Position numbers and translations under genes: made by a program. The notes beneath the pieces are model-generated. The model saw nothing but the letters and a program-made list of their open reading frames with translations, did no database searches and had not been told where the DNA came from. A stretch of 30,410 bases of DNA from Bacteroidales bacterium (lineage in GTDB: Bacteria; Bacteroidota; Bacteroidia; Bacteroidales; F082): assembly GCA_016285355.1 (NCBI GenBank), contig JAEEQP010000048.1, positions 1-30,410 on the forward strand, written 5' to 3'. Positions 15,500-22,818 of this stretch are shown piece after piece. Within the stretch, counting starts at the first letter, position 1, and each line of letters begins with the position of its first letter.

Positions 15500-16888
15500 C
15501 TATTTATGCACTCGACGCACAAATGACTCCACTTCGGGCACACCACCCTGATAAACAAGATACCCGTCGTAAGGTTCTCTCGGGGTAATCTCGCTGTTGA
15601 CAGGGGTCAACATGATGTTCTTCACCTCTTCCCTGTCGTGCGTCTGGCCCAAGGCCCAACCCAACTTGATGTAGGCAGTCTCGGCGAGCATGTTCTGCGC
15701 GGGGATGATGCCACGGTTCATCAGGTCGCGGCCGGTGTCGTAGACGAACATGTGGGCATAACCCCAGATGGTCTGCACGGTCATATACTGGTGCACGCCC
15801 TTGTCGGTGGCGCGCTGGATGGCGTCGAACATGCCACGGTTGACGTGACCCAAGCCCGTGCCGTCCCAAATGATGCCCTGATAGCCATTATCGACCAATG
15901 CGTCAAGTACATCAGGCTTCATGCCAGGATAGTAGTACAGGATGGCCACGCGGTCGTCGAAGGTCGGGATGATCTTCACGTCGCGGTCGTTGCGGCGGTG
16001 ATTATAGACTTCCTTAATCGGCACCACACCATTCTTTCTGTCCACAGTGGCAACGGGTGTGTCGCCGATAGTACGGAAGGTGGAACGATAGGATGAGTGC
16101 ATCTTACGGACACGCGTGCCGCGGTGCAGGAAGCCGTACTCGTCGGAGGTGGGACCGAACATGCAGACCATCACCTCGGCCACGTCGCCGTGACCAGCAG
16201 CGGTCATGGCGTGCATGAGATTCAAAGCGGCGTCGGATGACGGACGGTCGGAAGAACGCTGCGAACCGACCAAGACAATCGGCACAGGCAGGTTCTGGCA
16301 CATGAAGGTCAAAGCGGCGGCGGTGTGGGCCAAAGTGTCGGTACCATGACCGATGACGATGCCGTCGATGCCGTTCTGGATTTCCTCGCCAATCTTCTTG
16401 GCCAGGGCGATGTACTCTTTCGGAGACATGTTCTCAGAGAACACGGCAAACACCTTCTCGGTGTCAAGGTTGCAGATGTCGGCCAGCTCTGGCACGGCGC
16501 CATACAGTTCACCAGGCGAGAAAGCAGGAATCACAGCACCTGTGCGGTAGTCCAAACGAGAAGCGATGGTACCACCCGTGCCGAGCAGCTTCACGTGCGG
16601 AAGTCCCTCGGTGTAAGGGAATTCCTTCTCCGGGATGTGGTAGTTGGCTTTCTTGTAGTCAGTCTCGACCATGCTGGTAATGGTGCTGATGTCGACACCG
16701 ATGTTGTAGCCCGTGTTGACCTTCATCACGATGTGCTGGTCGTCCTGGAAGGCGGCGCGAGGCAGAATCGTGCCTTTGAAGAGTCCGCCCGTGGTCTGGC
16801 ACTCGGCCTGACTCCACACGCGGCAGTTGTATTTTTTGAGCACCTCAAGAGCGGCGCCCCAATATCCTTGGAAAAAATCTTCAGCCAT
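15500..16888 (-). CDS. gatD: Glutamyl-tRNA(Gln) amidotransferase subunit D (archaeal type)
   Basis: The 462-residue protein has a short N-terminal beta-barrel-like segment (about 1-90) followed by an L-asparaginase-fold glutaminase: GTGGTIAS (first catalytic Thr), VIGHGTDTLAHTAAAL (Thr-Asp pair) and VRKMHSSYRSTF carrying the expected Lys. The N-terminal extension and the HRGTRVRKMHSS block distinguish GatD from ordinary asparaginases. GatD releases ammonia from a donor amide and channels it to GatE for conversion of Glu-tRNA(Gln) to Gln-tRNA(Gln). It follows gatE after 8 bases, as an operon. GatDE is described mainly as an archaeal enzyme, so its presence here is notable. Confidence 0.93.
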   Translation of the reverse strand: MAEDFFQGYWGAALEVLKKYNCRVWSQAECQTTGGLFKGTILPRAAFQDDQHIVMKVNTGYNIGVDISTITSMVETDYKKANYHIPEKEFPYTEGLPHVKLLGTGGTIASRLDYRTGAVIPAFSPGELYGAVPELADICNLDTEKVFAVFSENMSPKEYIALAKKIGEEIQNGIDGIVIGHGTDTLAHTAAALTFMCQNLPVPIVLVGSQRSSDRPSSDAALNLMHAMTAAGHGDVAEVMVCMFGPTSDEYGFLHRGTRVRKMHSSYRSTFRTIGDTPVATVDRKNGVVPIKEVYNHRRNDRDVKIIPTFDDRVAILYYYPGMKPDVLDALVDNGYQGIIWDGTGLGHVNRGMFDAIQRATDKGVHQYMTVQTIWGYAHMFVYDTGRDLMNRGIIPAQNMLAETAYIKLGWALGQTHDREEVKNIMLTPVNSEITPREPYDGYLVYQGGVPEVESFVRRVHK

Positions 16889-16896
16889 GTTCTTCG

Positions 16897-18843
16897 TTAT
16901 TTGATGTTGTTAGCCAATTCTTTCATTTCGATGTTGCCCATCGCTTCCTTCATCTGACCCATGATCCAGTTCTGGCGGTCGAGGTCGGTGCAGGACTTCT
17001 TCTTCGGGGCGAAGCCAGCGCAGAGGTTGTCGAGTTTGGTGAGCAGGTCGTCTTTAGCGAAACGCTTGAAACCAATCTTGTTGAGCACTTGTTCCATCGG
17101 CATCGATGAATCTTCGACCAAAGCGGGAGCCATGTTCCAAGCCAGACGGTAGTCCAAACCTTGTTCTTTCAGGAAGGCGAAGAGCTTGAACAGGGTCTCA
17201 TCGTTGAACTTTGAGGCGGGATTCTTGCCCAGCAGGTGCTTCAATCTCATGCCAACAAAGCGACCGATGGTACGGCCGTCCACACCGAGTTTCTCGACGA
17301 CTTCGGCCATGGCGGGGAACCAGTTCTTTGCGAAGATGTATCTGAAGCAATCCTCCGGCACGTTCCACTCCTTGAGTTTGTAGTAGCGGTCGATGATTTC
17401 GTTGGGCAGCTCGGCGCGCATGGCCTTGATGAAAGCCGGATCGAGCGGGATGGGAGCCGAGTCGGTGTCAGGATACATACGGTCGGCACCGGGGAGCACG
17501 CGCTCAAAGATGGTGATGCCGTTGCAGATGGCTTTACGGGTCTCTTTCGGCACACCATCAAAAGCCATGAGGCAGCGCTCTTCCACCGTCTCGATGGCGG
17601 TGGGCATGTCTTCCTTCGGTCCCCACACGAGGATAAGGGCGTCTTCATCAGTGGCATGGAGGCGCTTGCCAAGTTTGTGCCACTGTGCACGAGTCAAAAC
17701 AGGTTCAAACATCTCGTCGTGGAGCATGTTGGGACGCTCAAGGCAGGCGATGACCTTCAGGCGGTCGGCGATTTCGTCGGCAAACATCTTGCCAGGTTGG
17801 GTGAAGTGCGAGAGCACACCACGGAACTTCGGCAGCTTGATGAGCTTCATGGCACCGCCCTTGGCCTTGTTGTCGAGGATAGGCAGGTATTCGGTCGGGA
17901 ACGACACGTCGGCCACTTCCACCTTCCAATCTTCCTTGCCGATTTCACGGTTCAGCCTTTCTTGTAACTGAACCAATGACCACTGACGGAAGCACTCGTT
18001 GTGCGACAGTTCAGGAATCCATTTGGCGTGTTGCACACCCTTCAACTCAATGCGGGTGCCGCCCGTGCAGCTCACGTTGACGTCTTGACGGCCAGCGCCC
18101 ATGCCCGTGCGGACAAGGCCCGTGGAACGTCCAAGAAAACGGATGTATTCGCAGGTCTCGCGCAGCTCGTCGGGGTTCTTGCAGTCGGGGTAGGTCACGG
18201 TTTCAATCAGCGGCACGCCGAGGCGGTCGGTTTGATAGATGCGGCGGTGGCCGATGTCGCTGATTTCACGGCAGGCATCCTCTTCAATGCTCAATTGAAT
18301 TAGTCGGATGTCCTTTTTCGGCAGTTTGAGCAGGCCTTCCACGCCGACGATAGCGGTACGTTGGAAGCCCGTCGGGATGGAGCCATCGAGGTATTGCTTA
18401 CGAGTGATATGCACCTCGCCCACGATGTTCAGGTTGGAACGCAAAGCAATCACGATGGCGTTGTGCAATGCCTCGCGGTTGATGGGGAACGGCGGGGTGT
18501 CGTCGATGTCGTAGGTGCAGGCCGTGCCGCTCTTGATGCGGTAGACAATTTCCTTCTTCGTCTTGAACTCCATCAAAGCCGTGCCGTCGTATTCGCCCAG
18601 TTCCGAAAGGGTGGGGCGCATGTGACGAATCAGCTCGGCGTCGTAGTCTTCAAACTTGTTGAATTTTCCGGCGGGACAGCGGCAAAACAGCTTCTCTTTC
18701 GTCTTGATTTGCTGGTGCACTTCGAGTCCCGACATGAAGCCTATGCGGTCATAGTCTTCCTGTGTGGCTTTCTTGCGCTCAACATAGCCGGCCTGTTGCT
18801 TGGTCTGCTCGTAGTTGGCGCGTGGGTCAAAATTCGTGCTCAT
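16897..18843 (-). CDS. gatE: Glutamyl-tRNA(Gln) amidotransferase subunit E (archaeal type)
   Basis: The 648-residue protein matches GatE length. It opens with the kinase-like core (GLEVHQQIKTKEKLFCRCP, then PPFPINREAL, GFQRTAIVG, IEEDACR, TDRLGVPLIETVT), has a GAD-type insertion in the middle (about 290-400, around MFADEIADRLKVIACL), continues with LPGADRMYPDTDSAPIPL, and ends in the helical/YqeY-like tail that recognises tRNA. The GAD insertion and the DRMYPDTDSAP block separate GatE from bacterial GatB. GatE phosphorylates and amidates the glutamyl group of Glu-tRNA(Gln). It is the first gene of the gatE-gatD operon; no clear TAnnTTTG promoter is seen upstream. Confidence 0.94.
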   Translation of the reverse strand: MSTNFDPRANYEQTKQQAGYVERKKATQEDYDRIGFMSGLEVHQQIKTKEKLFCRCPAGKFNKFEDYDAELIRHMRPTLSELGEYDGTALMEFKTKKEIVYRIKSGTACTYDIDDTPPFPINREALHNAIVIALRSNLNIVGEVHITRKQYLDGSIPTGFQRTAIVGVEGLLKLPKKDIRLIQLSIEEDACREISDIGHRRIYQTDRLGVPLIETVTYPDCKNPDELRETCEYIRFLGRSTGLVRTGMGAGRQDVNVSCTGGTRIELKGVQHAKWIPELSHNECFRQWSLVQLQERLNREIGKEDWKVEVADVSFPTEYLPILDNKAKGGAMKLIKLPKFRGVLSHFTQPGKMFADEIADRLKVIACLERPNMLHDEMFEPVLTRAQWHKLGKRLHATDEDALILVWGPKEDMPTAIETVEERCLMAFDGVPKETRKAICNGITIFERVLPGADRMYPDTDSAPIPLDPAFIKAMRAELPNEIIDRYYKLKEWNVPEDCFRYIFAKNWFPAMAEVVEKLGVDGRTIGRFVGMRLKHLLGKNPASKFNDETLFKLFAFLKEQGLDYRLAWNMAPALVEDSSMPMEQVLNKIGFKRFAKDDLLTKLDNLCAGFAPKKKSCTDLDRQNWIMGQMKEAMGNIEMKELANNIK

Positions 18844-18878
18844 ATTTGTCTATTTGTTGATTTCACTATTCTTTCAAC

Positions 18879-18906
18879 GCGGCCCTTCGACAAGTTCAGG
18901 GACCGC
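18879..18906. repeat. Short imperfect hairpin repeat, REP-like
   Basis: GCGGCCCT and AGGGACCGC flank CGACAAGTTC and form an imperfect inverted repeat. The core CCCTTCGACAAGTTCAGGG resembles a small repetitive intergenic sequence that I recall from many bacterial genomes; no second copy is in this window. Confidence 0.4.
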
Positions 18907-19012
18907 CCTTTTCAAAAAGAATCGGCTAAAATAGGAATTATTTGGTTTGGTTTCGCAAAAACAGATATTTTTCAGAATAAATTCTTCTTCAAGAAAAGCC
19001 TTGCTATCAAAT

Positions 19013-19095
19013 TATTTCTCGGATTTCGACGAAATTTAAAGAATTATTTCTCGGATTTCGACGAAAATAAGCAAAAATATTTCTCGGATTTCGAC
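19013..19095. repeat. Three 18-bp iterons upstream of the DUF4143 ATPase
   Basis: The 18-mer TATTTCTCGGATTTCGAC occurs exactly at 19013-19030, 19045-19062 and 19078-19095, with start-to-start spacing of 32 and 33 bases, about three helical turns. In the first two copies it continues into GAAA, making a TTTCGACGAAA near-palindrome. The last copy ends 9 bases before the -7 element, covering the -33 region. Confidence 0.85.
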
Positions 19096-19104
19096 AAAAT
19101 TTTG

Positions 19105-19112
19105 TATTTTTG
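19105..19112 (+). promoter_or_regulatory. -7 promoter element for the DUF4143 ATPase
   Basis: TATTTTTG matches TAnnTTTG, 25 bases upstream of the ATG at 19138. The -33 region (TTTC, 21-base spacer) lies within the third iteron. Confidence 0.5.
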
Positions 19113-19137
19113 CAGCACAAAATCAACATTTTATTCT

Positions 19138-20502
19138 ATGAAAGAATATATCACCAGAATTATCGACAAATATCTCATCGAATGGAAGGACGATTCCTCA
19201 CATAAGCCTTTGCTTTTGCGTGGAGCGCGTCAGGTGGGAAAATCATCGGCTGCCAAACATCTGGGGAAACAGTTCAAATACTTTGCCGAAATCAATTTTG
19301 AGCGTCAAAAGGAAGCCAAGACTTTCTTCATGGGTGACCTCGATGTGAAATTGATTGCCAGCAAGATTGCCAATTACATCAATGTTCCCGTTGAATCGGG
19401 CAAAACTTTATTGTTTTTGGACGAAATCCAAGAATGTCCCGAAGCCATCATGGCCTTGCGATTTTTCAAGGAAGACTATCCTGAGTTGCACGTCATCGCT
19501 GCTGGTTCGTTGCTTGAATTTGCCCTCGAAAACTTGCCCACTTTCGGCGTCGGCAGGATTCATTCTCTGTTCATGTACCCCATGACTTTCGACGAATTTC
19601 TTGATGCCACAGGCAACCACGGCCTTGTCACTATGCGCAACATGGCCGACAGTCAACATCCGCTTGATCTGCCTTTCCACAACAAACTTGTTGAGATGTT
19701 CCGCATTTATCTCATGGTGGGCGGTATGCCCGAAGCCGTGGCGACATGGGTTGATACCAAGGATTTTCTACGCTGCCAAAAAGTACACAATGACATCATT
19801 CTCACATACGAGGACGACTTCAACAAATACAAGAAAAACGCGAATCCCGACCTGCTTCGTATCACCATGCGCGGCATCTGCCATCAAATCGGGAAGCAAA
19901 CCGTATTCACGGAAATTGCACGCGACATCAGAAGTACGCAAATCAGGGAGGCACTACGGCAATTGACCCAAGCCGGCATTATAACCCCCGTAGTATCCAC
20001 TGCCGCCAATGGAATCCCTTTGGATGCCGAAGCCAACTTCAATCGGACCAAATATTTGTTCCTCGACCCGGGCTTGTTGCTCTCCGTCCTGCAACTCGAC
20101 AACGCAGAATCACGCCAACTTATTGAACTCATCATGGTGGGCACCCCCCACGACCTTGTCAATAAAGGTGCGATTGTTGAGATGGTGGCTGGACTTGAGA
20201 TGATACGGTACAAAGACCCCATCCAAAGGCAAAAACTGTTTTATTGGGAAAAGACAGGAAAAAGTACCGCCGAAGTGGATTACCTGCAAATCAAGGACAT
20301 GGCGGTTCTGCCCATCGAAGTGAAGGCCAGCACCCAAGGCGGAATGAAAAGCCTGTGGGCCTTCATGCGAGAGAAACATTTGCACGAGGCTGTCCGTTGC
20401 TCATTAGAAAACTTTGGCGAATTCGACTATTCTGACTCGCTCGACGACGGTGAAACGCGCCATGTGCGCATCGTGCCGCTGTATGCGATGGGGAAAATTT
20501 GA
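19138..20502 (+). CDS. AAA+ ATPase with DUF4143 nuclease-like C-terminus
   Basis: The start at 19138 (MKEYITRII) is chosen because the promoter lies just upstream and the P-loop then sits at the usual distance; the frame is open much further but only as the reverse of gatE. The 454-residue protein has Walker A GARQVGKS (29-36), Walker B LLFLDEIQ (91-98), the sensor-like VIAAGSLLEFAL, and the DUF4143 half with LYAMG-type ending. The C-terminal signature EVDYLQIKDMAVLPIEVKAS gives Asp381, Glu394 and Lys396, the D-X12-E-X-K spacing of PD-(D/E)XK folds. This family is widespread and multicopy, with no settled function. It is intact and stands alone on the plus strand behind three iterons. Confidence 0.9.
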   Translation: MKEYITRIIDKYLIEWKDDSSHKPLLLRGARQVGKSSAAKHLGKQFKYFAEINFERQKEAKTFFMGDLDVKLIASKIANYINVPVESGKTLLFLDEIQECPEAIMALRFFKEDYPELHVIAAGSLLEFALENLPTFGVGRIHSLFMYPMTFDEFLDATGNHGLVTMRNMADSQHPLDLPFHNKLVEMFRIYLMVGGMPEAVATWVDTKDFLRCQKVHNDIILTYEDDFNKYKKNANPDLLRITMRGICHQIGKQTVFTEIARDIRSTQIREALRQLTQAGIITPVVSTAANGIPLDAEANFNRTKYLFLDPGLLLSVLQLDNAESRQLIELIMVGTPHDLVNKGAIVEMVAGLEMIRYKDPIQRQKLFYWEKTGKSTAEVDYLQIKDMAVLPIEVKASTQGGMKSLWAFMREKHLHEAVRCSLENFGEFDYSDSLDDGETRHVRIVPLYAMGKI

Positions 20503-20820
20503 CAGTATTAAAGGCAAAACCATATAGGATTATTGCCGCAATTCCACCACCCATCTTGCGCGGCTGCCGTGATACGACAGCCCTACAACCCTGCCAATGT
20601 AAGACTGTCACACCGTGGCAGCCGTGAATTCCATGCCATTCCAAGCACTAAAAATGATGGATAATCTAATGTCTTTTTTCTACAGGTGGATGAAACCGAC
20701 TACCGATTATCTCATCAACTTTCACAATTTCTCTCACCCCTGCATCTTGTACGACATCTCTACAACTCAGTTATGAAGCGGTTAATGTTTGTTTTTCCAT
20801 TACTTTGTGACAAGAGAAAA
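20503..20820. other. Convergent intergenic region with a palindromic repeat
   Basis: About 318 bases separate the convergent ATPase and FISUMP genes. The first half holds a palindromic repeat (20562-20626). The second half is AT-rich with no credible gene, promoter or strong terminator that I can see. Confidence 0.6.
20562..20626. repeat. Palindromic GGCTGCC...GGCAGCC repeat element, intergenic copy
   Basis: GGCTGCCGT (20562-20570) and ACGACAGCC (20574-20582) form a hairpin with one mismatch, followed by CTACAA. A further inverted end, CACCGTGGCAGCCGTG, lies at 20611-20626, so the whole may be a composite palindrome. The hairpin and its CCCTACAA tail recur at 26556-26582 inside a T9SS gene. 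Confidence 0.6.
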
Positions 20821-22788
20821 TTATTGGTCGGAGCAAACAAGACGAACAGATTTTCCATAGTATCTGCGGCTTGTGCTATTGGTGTTTAATCCAGAATCAC
20901 TAAAAGCTACTCCATACGCATGGTGACTTAAATAACATGATGCCGTCCAATACCCGCCAATAATGTCAACATTGCTAACGGAAGTTCCATCTCGGCTACC
21001 AGCGGCTGGGAGGAAGACCGCTCCAGCAGCCTCTATGATATACCACTGAGTAACAGGTATAGTGTTGCTACTGTAATTAGCGTCATCCTGATTATAATTG
21101 CTCGGATTGTATGTGTCGGTGCTCCAATTGTCAGGGAACAGAATGACACCGTTCACCGTCCCCATTCCGTTACTAATGCCTGTTATCTGTGCCTTTGCAT
21201 AGCTGATACCAGAACGTGTGTAAAATACATATACCCACTCATCGTGAGTTAAGGTTCGCCATTGGTGAGTTGTATTACCACCGTTGGTTATCAGGTTATA
21301 ATAACCCCAGTCAGAGTTGATGTAACTGCCTGTTAGATTGTAAGAGCCAGGTGGACCATATAAATTAGTATTGCTATTGTCGGTATCCCATGGATGATAG
21401 TAAGTATTGCCACAATTCCATCCGCTCGTTCCCCAGCCAAACAAGTCTCGAGTAGTACTTTGCGAGTTGTTACCTTGACTTGTACCTATTACATCCCATT
21501 GGTTTTCAGCAAAACACCATGTATTTGCGGAGGCCTGATATTGCAAATTTCCTTGCGAGAAATTCACCTGTTGTGTGGCACTCACCGAGAAAACCCCTGG
21601 TAATACGCCATTAGACCACGAAGGAACATATATGAAATTTGCCACCAAGGTTCTGTCAGTGCTCACGATGAAGGTGTAAGTCGCATCAGTTGAGACCACC
21701 TCATCATTCTCCGTCCAGTTGGTGAAGGTGTAGCCCTCATTAGGCGTTGCAGTCAGCGTACATTCATCACCTTCTTGGTAGGCACCACCACCAGTTACCT
21801 CACCGCCTTCCGCTGGGTCAGCGGTAGCGTCAATAATAAAAGATGGATTCGGCACCCCAGGACGCACAGGACGAATAGGATAACCATATTGACGCTGGCC
21901 GTAAATCATAGCGTAATCGTCAGTCATGAAACGGAAGCACCAAGCCAAACTCGAAACAAAATCGGTGACAAGATTGCTCGACCAATACATGCCTTGGTCG
22001 CTTTCATAGTTGAGTCCACTCTGCGAATATGCTCCAGCGGCAGGCAAGAAGATACTATTACCATTCTGGGCAGTAAACAGTATGCCATTCACACCATCCT
22101 GCGTTGTCCATTCGTGAGATGTGCTTTGGTAGAGCTCTTGCCATTCCTCCTTTGTAGGCATACGCCAATCCTCGCCCCAATTGGCAGTAGCTGCATCATC
22201 CTCCGGCATCAGGACAGTCAAGCTGTCAATGATTTGGTACTGTACGTAACTTGAAGGATAGACGTATTTGATGAGAGTAGAGCCATTATTGATGCTATGC
22301 TGGTAGTTGCTCCAATCATAGTAGTCCTTGGGAGAAATCTCTCCCCAAGCGAAGTAGTCGCCGTATTCCTCGGGGGCATTAGCTCCCACATTAATGGTTG
22401 CCCACAAGGTGCCGCTTGGCAGGCCGAGGTCAACATATTCGTGGTCATCTCCTTGCGGGTCAGGCTGCTGCACATTAAATGTCAGCATAACAGGTATCGT
22501 TCGAGTCGATTTGTACATGTAGCCGTACCCTGGGTAAAACTGAGAGATACTGCCTCTCCATTGGCCGTTGCCCATATAAGTGGCATTACCCCATTGCGAC
22601 TTTATCTTATCACCTTCCGCAGGAGTGAACGAGCCCAATGCCGTTGCAAAATCCAAAGTATCCGTACTCGGAATACTTATCCATGTCCAGCCGGGCATCA
22701 ATACAATTGTAACTTCCTGAGCCTTAAGGCTCGTGCCAGCCGCCATCATTGCGACTATGCACATCAACGTTAATAATGCTTTCTTCAT
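20821..22788 (-). CDS. Secreted multidomain protein with FISUMP domains and an InlB-type repeat
   Basis: The 655-residue protein has a Sec signal peptide (1-23, ending LKA-Q). Residues about 24-108 are a PGWTWISIPSTD ... FYPGYGYMYKS module common in Bacteroidota surface proteins. Then comes a FISUMP-like domain (about 115-310: EYVDLGLPSGTLWATINVGA, WRMPTKEEWQELY, PIRPVRP), a divergent InlB B-repeat module (about 318-390: GGEVTGGGAYQEGDECTLTA) and a second FISUMP-like region (about 395-655) ending KSVRLVCSDQ. FISUMP domains have a C-type-lectin-like fold, suggesting surface binding. No T9SS tail is present. It starts 30 bases after the ABC exporter gene and is likely co-transcribed. Confidence 0.85.
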   Translation of the reverse strand: MKKALLTLMCIVAMMAAGTSLKAQEVTIVLMPGWTWISIPSTDTLDFATALGSFTPAEGDKIKSQWGNATYMGNGQWRGSISQFYPGYGYMYKSTRTIPVMLTFNVQQPDPQGDDHEYVDLGLPSGTLWATINVGANAPEEYGDYFAWGEISPKDYYDWSNYQHSINNGSTLIKYVYPSSYVQYQIIDSLTVLMPEDDAATANWGEDWRMPTKEEWQELYQSTSHEWTTQDGVNGILFTAQNGNSIFLPAAGAYSQSGLNYESDQGMYWSSNLVTDFVSSLAWCFRFMTDDYAMIYGQRQYGYPIRPVRPGVPNPSFIIDATADPAEGGEVTGGGAYQEGDECTLTATPNEGYTFTNWTENDEVVSTDATYTFIVSTDRTLVANFIYVPSWSNGVLPGVFSVSATQQVNFSQGNLQYQASANTWCFAENQWDVIGTSQGNNSQSTTRDLFGWGTSGWNCGNTYYHPWDTDNSNTNLYGPPGSYNLTGSYINSDWGYYNLITNGGNTTHQWRTLTHDEWVYVFYTRSGISYAKAQITGISNGMGTVNGVILFPDNWSTDTYNPSNYNQDDANYSSNTIPVTQWYIIEAAGAVFLPAAGSRDGTSVSNVDIIGGYWTASCYLSHHAYGVAFSDSGLNTNSTSRRYYGKSVRLVCSDQ

Positions 22789-22818
22789 GATGAATATGTT
22801 TTTAGATTAAATTCGATT

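Larger units (their letters stand above)
18844..19137. other. Divergent intergenic region between gatE and the DUF4143 ATPase
   Basis: This stretch holds the starts of two divergently transcribed genes. It contains an imperfect hairpin repeat at 18879-18906, three 18-bp spaced repeats at 19013-19095 and a plus-strand -7 element at 19105-19112. I see no gene or RNA gene in it. Confidence 0.7.

Noticed and set aside
19013..19095. CRISPR array
   Set aside because: Only three 18-bp units with 14-15 base spacers that are themselves AT-rich and similar; too short, no cas genes, and placed right at a promoter.
18361..19137. N-terminal extension of the DUF4143 ATPase frame
   Set aside because: The extension is the reverse complement of gatE followed by the repeat-rich promoter region; the promoter and family alignment support the start at 19138.
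20686..20889. Small plus-strand frame in the convergent gap
   Set aside because: Overlaps the FISUMP stop, shows no signal peptide, motif or promoter, and uses codons unlike the neighbours.
20821..21400. Diversity-generating retroelement target region at the FISUMP 3' end
   Set aside because: The lectin-like fold fits, but no reverse transcriptase, template repeat or accessory gene is present in the window.
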